A stretch of 64,000 bases of DNA from Paenarthrobacter nitroguajacolicus. GTDB lineage: Bacteria; Actinomycetota; Actinomycetes; Actinomycetales; Micrococcaceae. The stretch's first letter is position 1. Each line of letters starts with the position of its first letter. Below, in pieces: positions 42,924-50,998 of the stretch. Location of the stretch: positions 57,324 to 121,323 of the forward strand of contig NZ_VNFK01000015.1 in the NCBI RefSeq assembly GCF_007786235.1, read 5' to 3'. Under the pieces are notes generated by a model. It did no database searches. It saw only the letters and a list, made by a program, of their open reading frames with translations, and was not told where the DNA came from. The translations under genes were made by a program, and so were the position numbers.

Positions 42924-42959
42924 ATTGGTGACCAATAGCACATTGGTCAGGCGACCAAT
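42924..42959. promoter_or_regulatory. Twin TetR operator candidates (ATTGGT / ACCAAT)
   Basis: ATTGGT-G-ACCAAT at 42924-42936 is a perfect inverted repeat with one central base. ATTGGT-N6-ACCAAT at 42942-42959 is a second with a longer centre. Both lie between the TetR start (42906) and the permease start (43018), the right place for control of both genes. Confidence 0.7.
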
Positions 42960-43017
42960 AGCGTCATTGGATCGGTTCCCAACGGTGCGAACCGATCCTT
43001 GCCCGAGAGGAACAACG

Positions 43018-44478
43018 TTGTCCCACCCCCCTATGACTGACGCGGTCAGTTACCCCGAACCCCTTGCCCATCCCGAAACCCGCGGCATCGAACTCATCGA
43101 AACCTCCGAACGGCACGGCCGGGCCAGGGACCTCTTCCCGGTCTGGGCCGCCCCCAACGTCAGCGTCCTGAACTTCACGGTGGGCGCCTCCCTGATCCTG
43201 CTCGGCATGGAACTCTGGCAGGCCTTCCTCGTGATCATCGCCGGCAGCCTCCCTTGGATCCTCACCGGCATCGTCGCAACCAGTGGTCCTGCCGCAGGCA
43301 CGTCAGGCTCCGTCATCACCCGCGCCATCTACGGAATCCGCGGGAACAGGCTGGTGGTGGCCTTCTTCGGCTGGTTCATCTCCGCAGTCTTCCTGGCGCT
43401 CAACTGGCTGGCATCCTCCTTCATGGGCGCCGAGCTCCTGGGCCAGCTGGGGCTCACGGATCCCGTTCTGGTTCCAGTCCTCGTCACCATCGTGGTTGCC
43501 GCCATCACAGTCCTGGTTGCGGTGTTCGGGCACAGCCTGATCCTGCGCAGCTACCCCATAGTGGCTTCGGTACTGTTGGGCATCTTCCTGTTGGTGACCG
43601 CGTTCATCCTGCCCCACGTTCAGTGGGGCTACGCCGCTCCGGCGCCCTTGGAAGGTGCACCACTGTGGTCCGCGATGACCATCGGTTTTACCATCCTGGC
43701 CTCCAGCCCCCTGTCCTACTCGAACAGCCCGGACCTGGCCCGCTACCTCCCCGAGTCCACCAAGCCTTCGCACATCATCGCGGCTACAGCGCTCGGGGGC
43801 GCCCTTCCTGCCATGTTCTTCACAGGGGTAGGTGCCTTGCTCGCAACCGGCATTGACGCAGCCGCCATGGACCTCGGCATCGAATCGGCGCTCCTGGCCC
43901 TGCTCCCCGCATGGCTCGGACCCCTTTTCGTGGTGGGCGTCATCATCAACACCATCTCGCTCAACGGCATGACCACCTACACCGCCAGCATGGCGTTCCA
44001 GTCCATCGGCGTACCCATCCGGCGCATCCCCTCGGCGGTGGTAGTTGGGGCCATCGGCACGGCGTTGACCATCTATTTGGTGATGTCCACCAGCTTGCTT
44101 GAAGCTGTGAACCTCATGCTCCAGCTGTTGGTCCTCATTTCGGGACCCACCATGGCGGTCTTCGCCACGGACGTCATTCTTCGGCGCAATCGCTACAGCG
44201 GAAGGGACCTCTTCGACGAAAAGCCCGGCAGCCCCTTCTGGTACTCCGGCGGCTGGCACGTTCCCGGTTTGCTCGCCATCGTTGTGGGCGCGGCTGTGGC
44301 GTCCCTGTTCCTCACCAACGCCGTGTGGACAGGCCCCATCGCAGCGGCCATGGGCAACCTGGACCTCTCGGTGCCGGTATCCGTGGTGACTACCGCCGGG
44401 GTGTACATCGCCCTGACACGCCTGGCCGCGAAGCGCCGCCCTACCGCCATCCCCTCCATCGAAGGAGCCCGCGCATGA
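43018..44478 (+). CDS. NCS1-family nucleobase/cytosine-type permease
   Basis: 486 residues with about 12 membrane helices. The N-terminal half has FPVWAAPNVSVLNFTVGASL and the PLSYSNSPDLARYLP loop region typical of purine-cytosine permeases. It probably imports a nucleobase-like, hydantoin-like or cyclic amide compound, with cation coupling. The start is taken as TTG at 43018, because GAGAGGAACAACG precedes it; the ATG 15 bases later has no ribosome site. Its stop overlaps the hydrolase start (ATGA). Confidence 0.9.
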   Translation: MSHPPMTDAVSYPEPLAHPETRGIELIETSERHGRARDLFPVWAAPNVSVLNFTVGASLILLGMELWQAFLVIIAGSLPWILTGIVATSGPAAGTSGSVITRAIYGIRGNRLVVAFFGWFISAVFLALNWLASSFMGAELLGQLGLTDPVLVPVLVTIVVAAITVLVAVFGHSLILRSYPIVASVLLGIFLLVTAFILPHVQWGYAAPAPLEGAPLWSAMTIGFTILASSPLSYSNSPDLARYLPESTKPSHIIAATALGGALPAMFFTGVGALLATGIDAAAMDLGIESALLALLPAWLGPLFVVGVIINTISLNGMTTYTASMAFQSIGVPIRRIPSAVVVGAIGTALTIYLVMSTSLLEAVNLMLQLLVLISGPTMAVFATDVILRRNRYSGRDLFDEKPGSPFWYSGGWHVPGLLAIVVGAAVASLFLTNAVWTGPIAAAMGNLDLSVPVSVVTTAGVYIALTRLAAKRRPTAIPSIEGARA

Positions 44479-45710
44479 CGTCCCCCACCACAGGCGCCCA
44501 CCCCGCCCGCTACCCCGGCGCCGCCGAGCAACCAACCCTCGATACCTGGCAGGTGGGACCGCACAACCGATGGACGTTCGCGCACCTGGGGGAAATAGTT
44601 CCGACGGCGGCCATCACCCGCCGCTTCCCGGCCACCCCTGTTAGGGCTACCGAGCGGTTGGACGCCCTTGAATTGCCCGCCCTGGCACAACGGCTGGAAG
44701 CGAGCTACACCGATGCTTTCCTGGTCCTGCACCGCAACGAGGTGATCGCGGAGTACTACCGCCCCGGCTTCGCTCCGGATGACCTTCACCTGGTCATGAG
44801 CGTTTCCAAATCCATGTGCGGACTGGTGGTGGGGGCTTTGGTGGGCTCAGGAGACATCGTGACATCCGCCCGCGTGGTCGACTACGTCCCCGAACTCGCA
44901 GGGTCGGCCTACGATGGACCCACAGTGCAGCACGTCCTGGATATGGCGATCCACCTCGACTACAGCGAGGACTATATGGATCCGTCCTCCGAAGTCCAGA
45001 CCCACGACCGGTCCTCCGGCTGGCGCACCCGGCAAAGCGCCGACCCTGCGGACACGTACGCCTTCCTCACTACGCTCACGGGTAACGGCACAGTGGGTTC
45101 GTTCCAGTACTGCTCGGCCAACACCGACGTCCTGGCATGGATCATTGAGCGGGTTACGGGGCTGCGCTACTCGGACGCGCTCTCCAAGTATCTGTGGTCC
45201 AAGCTCGATGCTGGCCGGGACGCCACCATCACCGTCGATCCCGCAGGCTTCGGCTTCGCGAACGGCGGGGTCTCCTGCACCGCCCGCGACCTCGCCCGCG
45301 TGGGCCGGCTGATGCTCGACGGCGGCAAAGGTCCAGGCGGGAGGGTGGTGTCCGCGGGGTGGGTCCGCAACATCCTCGACGGCGGGGACCCCCACGCCAT
45401 GGCCGACTCCTCCTACACAGCGCTCCACCCCGGCGGCTCTTACACGAGGCAGTGGTGGTGCACGGGAAACGAGCGCGGCAACGTCACCGGCATTGGCATC
45501 CACGGCCAGTACCTTTGGCTGGATCCCACCACCGATACCGTGATCGTGAAGCTGTCCACGTGGCCGGAACCGGACAGCGACCACTTCCATGAACTCGACA
45601 ACCAGTTACTCCTCGATGTCAGCCATGCAGTGGATCACATCACCGCTGACCACGGCGCCCAATACGACGCAAACACCGTAGGAACAGAAAGCAAGGAAAA
45701 CGCAGCGTGA
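44475..45710 (+). CDS. nylB: Serine hydrolase of the 6-aminohexanoate-dimer hydrolase (NylB) type
   Basis: 411 residues, penicillin-recognising fold. Catalytic Ser109-x2-Lys112 (SVSK) and Tyr212 (QYCSAN). All residues I recall as important in NylB of Arthrobacter KI72 are here at a constant offset of -3: Glu165, Tyr167, Asp178, Trp183, Asn263, Trp328, Ile342, Asp367. Long identical stretches with my memory of NylB include SEVQTHDRS and FANGGVSCTARDLARVG. NylB hydrolyses the linear 6-aminohexanoate dimer; the natural substrate here may be another small amide. ATG overlaps the permease stop; GAAGGAG precedes. No signal peptide. Symbol given for family, not proven activity. Confidence 0.9.
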   Translation: MTSPTTGAHPARYPGAAEQPTLDTWQVGPHNRWTFAHLGEIVPTAAITRRFPATPVRATERLDALELPALAQRLEASYTDAFLVLHRNEVIAEYYRPGFAPDDLHLVMSVSKSMCGLVVGALVGSGDIVTSARVVDYVPELAGSAYDGPTVQHVLDMAIHLDYSEDYMDPSSEVQTHDRSSGWRTRQSADPADTYAFLTTLTGNGTVGSFQYCSANTDVLAWIIERVTGLRYSDALSKYLWSKLDAGRDATITVDPAGFGFANGGVSCTARDLARVGRLMLDGGKGPGGRVVSAGWVRNILDGGDPHAMADSSYTALHPGGSYTRQWWCTGNERGNVTGIGIHGQYLWLDPTTDTVIVKLSTWPEPDSDHFHELDNQLLLDVSHAVDHITADHGAQYDANTVGTESKENAA

Positions 45711-47317
45711 CCACCCAGCTCTACACCAATGCCCGCATCTTCACCTCTGATACCCGCCGCTGGGCGGAGGCCATGATTGTCCAGGATGACCGCCTTCTCT
45801 ACGTAGGGGACGCAGGCACAGCGGCGCGGTTGCGACCGGACGCCGCGGTCACGGACCTCGAGGGCCGTTTGGTAGTCCCCGGGTTCGTTGACGGCCACGC
45901 CCACGTGGTGGGCACCGGCGAAGCCTTGGGACAGGTCAGCCTGTGGGGCGCCAAGTCCGTGCAAGACATCCAGCAACGCATCAAGGCGCGGGATACCGAA
46001 CGACCGGATGCCCACCGGATCCTGGCCACCGGGTGGCTTCACGGAGCAATACCTGGCGGCGTCCCGAACGCCGGCATGCTGGATGCCGTGGTCCCGGACA
46101 AACCCGTTTATGCCTTCGCCTACGACTTCCACTCGGTGTGGGTGAACTCCGCGGCGCTCACTGAACTCGGGATCACCGACGCCACAGAGAACCCCCACGG
46201 CGGCACTATCAAACGCAACGCCGACGGGCATGCCACGGGCTACATCGACGAGAACGCCTTCTACGATCTGGTGCTCCCCTTCCTGGACTCCCAGGTCAGC
46301 GAGAATGAGCACTCGGCCAGCATCGCCGCAGTCCAGCAGGCCTACCGCGAAACCGGGGTCACCGCCGCGTGCGACATGGGCTTCAACGAGACGGACCTCG
46401 ACGCCTTCAAACGGGCAGATAAGGACGGCACGCTGACCAGCCGACTCATCGCTTACTGGCGGGTTAACAACACCGGCTCTGTGGAGGACAACATCGCCCA
46501 GGTCCAGCGGGCGGCTGCGCTCGCCGTCGAGCATGAAACACCGTTCCTTCGGGTGGTGGGTATCAAGGTGATCATCGACGGCACCATCGACGGCTGCACC
46601 GCCACCCTGGGAATGCCGTACGCCGACGGGTCAAACGCCGAGCCGATCTGGAGCCTTGACGAGCTGGCGCCGGTGGTGGCGGCGGCGGATGCCGCTGGCC
46701 TCAAGGTTGCGATGCACGCCATTGGGGATGAATCGGTGCGGATAGCGATCGGCGCCGTGGAACACGCCGTGGCGGCGAACGGCCCCCGCGAACGCCGTCA
46801 CAGGATCGAGCACCTTGAGTTGGTGGACAGGGCCGACGTCGATCGCCTCGCCGCGCTGGGGATCACCGCCAGCATGCAACCTGTCCACGCCGATCCCGCC
46901 ATCAGCGAGAACTGGGCCGCCAAACTGGGTGACGAGCGGGTGGAGCGCGGTTTCCCATGGCCGTGGATCAAGGAGGCCGGCGCCTGCCTTGCTTTCGGCA
47001 CCGACTCCCCCACGTCCCCGCACGCACCGTTGCCCAATATGTATGTGGCCACCACGCGTGCCTCTGCCTTGGACGCGTCCGCCGGAACCAACGTGCCTGA
47101 CTTCGCGCTGCCACTGGCCGATTCGATCGAGCATGCAACGCGGGATTCTGCGTGGACCTGCGGCGCCGAGCATGCGATCGGACGGCTTGCAGCCGGCCTG
47201 TATGCGGACTTCGTTGTCCTGGACACCGATGTCTTCGCCGGCAACGCGGCCACACTCCTGGCTGCGAAGGTTGTGCGAACGGTGGTGGGCGGGCGAACCG
47301 TCTACGAAAAGGACTAA
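45707..47317 (+). CDS. Amidohydrolase family 3 (YtcJ-like)
   Basis: 536 residues. The amidohydrolase metal site begins with GFVDGHAHVVG (His-x-His) after a small beta domain (NARIFTSDTRRWAEAMIVQD). Further marks: IIDGTIDG in the middle, RIEHLELVD, and FGTDSPTSPHAPL with the metal Asp. Known YtcJ/NfdA relatives hydrolyse N-substituted formamides and other amides. It overlaps the NylB-type gene by ATGA and so belongs to the same operon; together with the permease this suggests uptake and stepwise hydrolysis of an amide or cyclic amide. Confidence 0.92.
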   Translation: MTTQLYTNARIFTSDTRRWAEAMIVQDDRLLYVGDAGTAARLRPDAAVTDLEGRLVVPGFVDGHAHVVGTGEALGQVSLWGAKSVQDIQQRIKARDTERPDAHRILATGWLHGAIPGGVPNAGMLDAVVPDKPVYAFAYDFHSVWVNSAALTELGITDATENPHGGTIKRNADGHATGYIDENAFYDLVLPFLDSQVSENEHSASIAAVQQAYRETGVTAACDMGFNETDLDAFKRADKDGTLTSRLIAYWRVNNTGSVEDNIAQVQRAAALAVEHETPFLRVVGIKVIIDGTIDGCTATLGMPYADGSNAEPIWSLDELAPVVAAADAAGLKVAMHAIGDESVRIAIGAVEHAVAANGPRERRHRIEHLELVDRADVDRLAALGITASMQPVHADPAISENWAAKLGDERVERGFPWPWIKEAGACLAFGTDSPTSPHAPLPNMYVATTRASALDASAGTNVPDFALPLADSIEHATRDSAWTCGAEHAIGRLAAGLYADFVVLDTDVFAGNAATLLAAKVVRTVVGGRTVYEKD

Positions 47318-47335
47318 CCGACGTCCCGGCGTCGG
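47318..47335 (+). terminator. Hairpin terminator after the amidohydrolase gene
   Basis: CCGACG at 47318-47323 pairs with CGTCGG at 47330-47335 around a 6-base loop, followed by GCCTTTCC. It starts directly after the TAA of the amidohydrolase gene. Confidence 0.6.
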
Positions 47336-47397
47336 GCCTTTCCTCACGTGACGCACGGAACTGCGGTCCGGCAGGGCCTCAGGGCACAATGGGAGGC

Positions 47398-47982
47398 ATG
47401 ACCCTTACAACCTTTGCCCTCGTCCGCCATGGCCAGACCGACTGGAATGCGGAGCGCCGGTTGCAGGGCTCTACCGATATTCCACTGAACGACGTCGGCC
47501 GCGGACAGGCGCGCGACGCCGTCGCCTTCTTGTCGGATCGCTCATGGGACGCTGTAGTCTCCTCGCCGTTGGGCCGTGCCGCTGAGACCGCCGAGATCAT
47601 TGCCGAGGGGCTGGGACTCAAGGTCGCGCGGCTCGTTCCGGAGCTGACCGAACGCAGCTTTGGACCTGCCGAGGGACTGCAGGCGGGCCCCGAGCTGGAG
47701 GCCCTGCGCATTCCGGGTGGATTCCGTGGCGGCGAGAGCGATGACGACGCCGCCAGCCGAGGCTTGGGAGCGCTCGAGGAACTGGCCGCAGAGTTTGCCG
47801 GCAAGCGTGTCCTGGTGGTTGCTCACGGCACCTTGATTCGGCTGACGCTCAACCGTGCCATCGGTCGCACCTTGGACAGTGTCCACAACGCTGTCTTGAA
47901 CTTGGCCCATCACCACGTGACGGACGGCTGGGAGCTTGAGTACTTCAACGGCGAGCGCGTCACCGCCGACGCCGGGGTCTGA
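47398..47982 (+). CDS. Histidine phosphatase family protein
   Basis: 194 residues, phosphoglycerate-mutase-like. Catalytic RHG motif in FALVRHGQTDWNAERRLQGS and the second His in VVAHGTLIRLTLN. LTERSFGPAEG is the typical middle segment. Such proteins dephosphorylate sugar phosphates or related metabolites; specificity unknown. The ATG at 47398 follows GGGAGGC closely; an ATG 9 bases earlier is possible. Convergent with a membrane protein gene 24 bases away. Confidence 0.9.
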   Translation: MTLTTFALVRHGQTDWNAERRLQGSTDIPLNDVGRGQARDAVAFLSDRSWDAVVSSPLGRAAETAEIIAEGLGLKVARLVPELTERSFGPAEGLQAGPELEALRIPGGFRGGESDDDAASRGLGALEELAAEFAGKRVLVVAHGTLIRLTLNRAIGRTLDSVHNAVLNLAHHHVTDGWELEYFNGERVTADAGV

Positions 47983-48005
47983 TCCGGGGGAGGAGCCGTG
48001 GAGTA

Positions 48006-48545
48006 CTAGCTGGTGCTGGGACCCTCCGACCGGGCGGACAACGCCGCCGACAATAAACGGTCAAAGCTGGCAACTCCCTCCCCTTGCGGGACTGCCGAGA
48101 TCTTGACAGCCCACTTTTGGGGAGCGTCGGCCTCAACCGCGAGAAGTCGCTTGGCGTGAAGCCGCAACCCGGGAAGCCCGCTGACTCTGAGCGGAAGAGG
48201 CTCGCCGCTGGCAATCAATCGGCGGAGTTGCTTCACAGAAAGCCTGTCGCGGGAGCTACCCGTCACCTCGACGATGGTGTCGTTCACTCTCTTGGTGAGC
48301 CCCAGCATGAAGCTCCGCTGACCAGCGATCGCCGGGATGGTGAGGATAGTGGCGAAAAGCGCAGTGAAGAGGGTCGTCGCACCCAAGCCTCCCAAGCCTG
48401 GCATGAAGGCCAGGGCAAGACCTGGGACCAGGCCCAGAGCACTGAAAACAATGAACTTGACCATGGGGTTGTCGCCTGGCTTCCTCTCCCAGCGAACCAC
48501 CGTCACGGAGTCGTGCTGCAATGGTTGGCGCACCGAATCATCCAT
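48006..48545 (-). CDS. Hypothetical protein with two membrane helices
   Basis: 179 residues. Polar N-terminal 27 residues, two hydrophobic stretches (VKFIVFSALGLVPGLALAFM and GATTLFTALFATILTIPAIA), then a soluble domain of about 100 residues with SVKQLRRLIASGEPLPLRVS and WAVKISAVPQGEG. Family not recognised. It lies 2 bases after the coiled-coil protein gene, so the two probably form an operon. Confidence 0.78.
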   Translation of the reverse strand: MDDSVRQPLQHDSVTVVRWERKPGDNPMVKFIVFSALGLVPGLALAFMPGLGGLGATTLFTALFATILTIPAIAGQRSFMLGLTKRVNDTIVEVTGSSRDRLSVKQLRRLIASGEPLPLRVSGLPGLRLHAKRLLAVEADAPQKWAVKISAVPQGEGVASFDRLLSAALSARSEGPSTS

Positions 48546-48547
48546 CG

Positions 48548-49105
48548 TCAGGTTCCCTTCACTTCCATGAGCGCTTCGGCCAGGATGACTGCCTGGCGTG
48601 CTTCCCGCAGATCATTTCGCAGACCCGGGTCCGGGGTGGTTGGGCCGGATCGTGGGCCAGCGAGTTGGTAGATGACCCTGTTCAGGTTTTCCCGGTCGCG
48701 TGACAAACGCCGTGCCGACGTCAGCTTTGCCCTGCTGGCCTCGAGTTCGCGCAGCGACTGACCCACGGCCTCTCGTTGCGCTTGCAAGCGCCGCAGCTTT
48801 TCCGCGATCCGGAGTGCCTGGGTACGGCGCGTCGACACCATCTTGACTGCCGTGTCGTGGAGTTCCGCCAGGGTGGCGTACGTCTGCGGTTCGCCCGAGT
48901 ACCGGTCCAGCTCTTCGCTGACACGGGCACGCCGACGCTCCCATCCCAGCAATGCCACTTGGTACTTCTCCAAGAGCAGAGAGACGGAAGAGACTGCCTT
49001 ATCCACGGCTTTCGCGCGCTTGCCCAGGTTCGAAGCAGCCGCCTCCAGCCTCAAGATGAAGGCGGCGTAGTTGTCAGCAGGCGGAGTATTGACCTGTGTG
49101 CCCAT
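48548..49105 (-). CDS. Coiled-coil protein, unknown function
   Basis: 185 residues from the ATG at 49105 (an ATG/GTG-type extension to 49129 is possible). Nearly all helical with heptad-like Leu/Ala spacing (FILRLEAAASNLGKRAKAVD, LRIAEKLRRLQAQREAVGQS, LRELEASRAKLTSARRLSRD), no membrane part. The short form suggests a structural or scaffolding protein. It is upstream of, and coupled with, the two-helix membrane protein gene. Confidence 0.75.
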   Translation of the reverse strand: MGTQVNTPPADNYAAFILRLEAAASNLGKRAKAVDKAVSSVSLLLEKYQVALLGWERRRARVSEELDRYSGEPQTYATLAELHDTAVKMVSTRRTQALRIAEKLRRLQAQREAVGQSLRELEASRAKLTSARRLSRDRENLNRVIYQLAGPRSGPTTPDPGLRNDLREARQAVILAEALMEVKGT

Positions 49106-49224
49106 GTGCCACCCCCAAGCTCCCCGCACGCCATGCTCCCAAACGCCCTTGTCACGAGAATAGAGAGTTCAGGCGCGTTGGCATAGGCTTCCCGGTTCGA
49201 GGATCGGGCGGCCGGGGCGCCCGA

Positions 49225-49509
49225 TTATCTGGCTTCGAGCCGTGCCTTGAGTTGCTGCGCGTAGTCGCCGTAGGCTGCGGCAATTTCTTCCAGGTCAACA
49301 GTCTGGGGGAAGTCGATCACGGGCTGGTGCTCGGCGAGGTAGCTGGTGGTTTCTTCCACGACCGACTGTTCATCGAAGCCGCCCAATCCCGCCTCTGCAA
49401 GGAAATCCGGGTTGGTATGGACCAGGGATTCCCCGGTCTGCCCTTCGGATGCCCAACGCACCAGGTACTCGTTCTGATTCACAAGTTCGATGTCGAATGA
49501 CTTCTCCAT
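49225..49509 (-). CDS. Hypothetical acidic protein (94 aa)
   Basis: 94 residues, acidic. Segments DIELVNQNEYLVRWASEGQT, LAEAGLGGFDEQSVVEETTS and YLAEHQPVIDFPQTVDLEEI indicate a short strand-helix fold. I do not recognise the family; similar short proteins occur next to TetR genes in this group, from memory only. Ribosome site not distinctive. It lies 17 bases beyond the TetR gene stop. Confidence 0.72.
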   Translation of the reverse strand: MEKSFDIELVNQNEYLVRWASEGQTGESLVHTNPDFLAEAGLGGFDEQSVVEETTSYLAEHQPVIDFPQTVDLEEIAAAYGDYAQQLKARLEAR

Positions 49510-49526
49510 GGAAGCAGCCTACGCCG

Positions 49527-50171
49527 TCACGCCGCGGGTGATGACCCATTCCGGGCGCTGACCAACCCCAGCAGGATTTCCTCTTTGACTCCCAGTAGAG
49601 CGGCCGCAAGGCTCCCCATCAGGTCCAGCACATACTCGCTGCTGGCACTCCCGGCCAACACGTCCATCACCAGCCCGTCTTCCTGGGCCACAAGGGTGCG
49701 GGCAATCCTGGCCGGATCCAAGACGGGCGAAAACTCTCCCGAGAGCGTTCCGGCGTCGATGATGTCACGGTAAACGCGTTCCTGGGCGGCGGTGAGCTCT
49801 TCCTGGATCCGGCGTTGTTCGGGATCCCGCAGCATGTGCGGCCAGTACTCGTAGAGAATGCGGGAGACGTCGTCGTCCAGCCCGGCGGTCGTTCCCGCGC
49901 TGATGACCGCGGCCAACCGGGCCGTGGGGCCCATGCCGGGGTCGATGGCCTCGTCGAGCTTTTCCAGGAACCTGTCCGACGATGCATGCACGGCAGCCGC
50001 AATGATCTCTGCGTGGCTGCCGAAGTAGTACAGCACAGCGTTGGCGGCCATGCCCGCCTCTGCGGCGATGGCACGCAGCGTGGCGCCCTCCGCGCCATCG
50101 CGCGCGGCCACGGCCTGGGCTGCGGCCACTATTTCCTGGCGTCGAATTTCCTTCTTGTGCACCTTTGCCAC
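49527..50171 (-). CDS. TetR family regulator
   Basis: 214 residues from a GTG preceded by GGGGGAGCGGCA. HTH about 10-52: GATLRAIAAEAGMAANAVLY, then YFGSHAEII. The C-terminal domain (LARTLVAQEDGLVMDVLAG-like) matches the BetI-type group. A longer open frame upstream passes over two CTTCTGAAG elements, which look like its operator, so the start here is preferred. It is divergent from a truncated C-N hydrolase gene; its original target may have been lost. Confidence 0.88.
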   Translation of the reverse strand: MAKVHKKEIRRQEIVAAAQAVAARDGAEGATLRAIAAEAGMAANAVLYYFGSHAEIIAAAVHASSDRFLEKLDEAIDPGMGPTARLAAVISAGTTAGLDDDVSRILYEYWPHMLRDPEQRRIQEELTAAQERVYRDIIDAGTLSGEFSPVLDPARIARTLVAQEDGLVMDVLAGSASSEYVLDLMGSLAAALLGVKEEILLGLVSARNGSSPAA

Positions 50172-50184
50172 TGCCGCTCCCCCG

Positions 50185-50215
50185 GACTTCTGAAGATACC
50201 CCGACTTCTGAAGAT
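50185..50215. promoter_or_regulatory. Tandem CTTCTGAAG operator candidate
   Basis: GACTTCTGAAGAT occurs at 50185-50197 and at 50203-50215, an 18-base period. Each contains the near-palindrome CTTC-T-GAAG. The pair sits 14 bases in front of the TetR start and just before the hydrolase fragment, as expected for a TetR site. Confidence 0.55.
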
Positions 50216-50225
50216 GGAGATCGTC

Positions 50226-50561
50226 ATGTCCCAAGCCAATGCTTTCGCCAACCAGGTCTATGTGGTGAACGTCAACGGCGCATCCCCTTCCGGGGTGGGT
50301 GAAAGCGTCATCGTGGACCCCGAGGGCACCATCATGCAGCATGCTCGGGGCGGGGAAGAGATCCTCTTTGCCGTACTGGACCTGGACCGCGTTACCCAAC
50401 TCCGACGCTACGGAACACACGGCATTAACCGCCCGTGGGCACAGCTTCGCGACCAGGAGGGCTTGCTGCCCTTCCCAATGTTCGGTGGGGCGCACTTCCG
50501 CTCGCCGGAGTGGAGCAACTCCAACACGGCGGGACAGCGCAGCGGGGTTACCTCTGCCTAG
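50226..50561 (+). pseudogene. C-terminal fragment of a carbon-nitrogen hydrolase (nitrilase superfamily)
   Basis: 111 residues resembling only the C-terminal third of an N-carbamoylase/formamidase-type enzyme: ANAFANQVYVVNVNG, then GESVIVDPEGTIMQHARGG, ILFAVLDLDRVTQLRRYG and the PMFGGAHF end. The catalytic Glu-Lys-Cys region, normally in the preceding 170-200 residues, is absent; the sequence upstream is the TetR intergenic region. So it is a remnant, or at most an inactive short protein. An ATG exists at 50226 but lacks a strong ribosome site. Confidence 0.75.
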
Positions 50562-50578
50562 CCTGCCCCTCCCTTAAG

Positions 50579-50624
50579 GCATGAAGCGCACGACGGCGAC
50601 AACTCGCCGTCGTGCGCTTCATGC
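50579..50624. terminator. Bidirectional terminator, CGACGGCG family, copy 3 (long stem)
   Basis: A perfect 20-base stem: GCATGAAGCGCACGACGGCG at 50579-50598 and its inverse at 50605-50624, around ACAACT. It lies between the convergent hydrolase remnant and DUF6458 gene. It is the longest member of the family in this window. Confidence 0.85.
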
Positions 50625-50638
50625 GTTTGTTGCGGCTG

Positions 50639-50869
50639 CTAAACCTCGGGGCGCCGCTCAACAACGGTTTCGGGAGCCGTGCGCCGTTCGACGACGGTGC
50701 GGCGGGTCCTGTTGGACATGGCGATGGAGATGATCAGGCCGATGACGCCCACCACCATCAGGATGTAGCCCACCAGAACCTGGTCCAGGAAGGGGATGAG
50801 TCCAGGGGCGAGCGCGAAAGCCAGAATAGCTCCGACGGCGATCAGGGCAATGGAAGAACCGATTCTCAT
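50639..50869 (-). CDS. DUF6458-like small membrane protein
   Basis: 76 residues from the ATG at 50869, preceded by AGGAGCACGTT. Two membrane helices (RIGSSIALIAVGAILAFALA and GYILMVVGVIGLIISIAMS) and a basic tail with ERR repeats (VVERR twice). Typical of the short DUF6458 proteins of actinobacteria; function unknown. The longer frame from 50998 lacks a ribosome site. Confidence 0.85.
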   Translation of the reverse strand: MRIGSSIALIAVGAILAFALAPGLIPFLDQVLVGYILMVVGVIGLIISIAMSNRTRRTVVERRTAPETVVERRPEV

Positions 50870-50998
50870 AACGTGCTCCTCATGTTGGTCCGGCCCGCGG
50901 GAAATGTCTCCGGCCGGATTTGTGTGATCAGGATACTTACGATCTACCGCTCCCACCAGACATTGAGCGACGTGTTGATCAGCGGGGCAGCGCGCCAA

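Noticed and set aside
43303..44535. Long minus-strand frame opposite the NCS1 permease
   Set aside because: Codon and residue composition are typical of an antisense frame. The permease is well supported by helices and operon overlaps.
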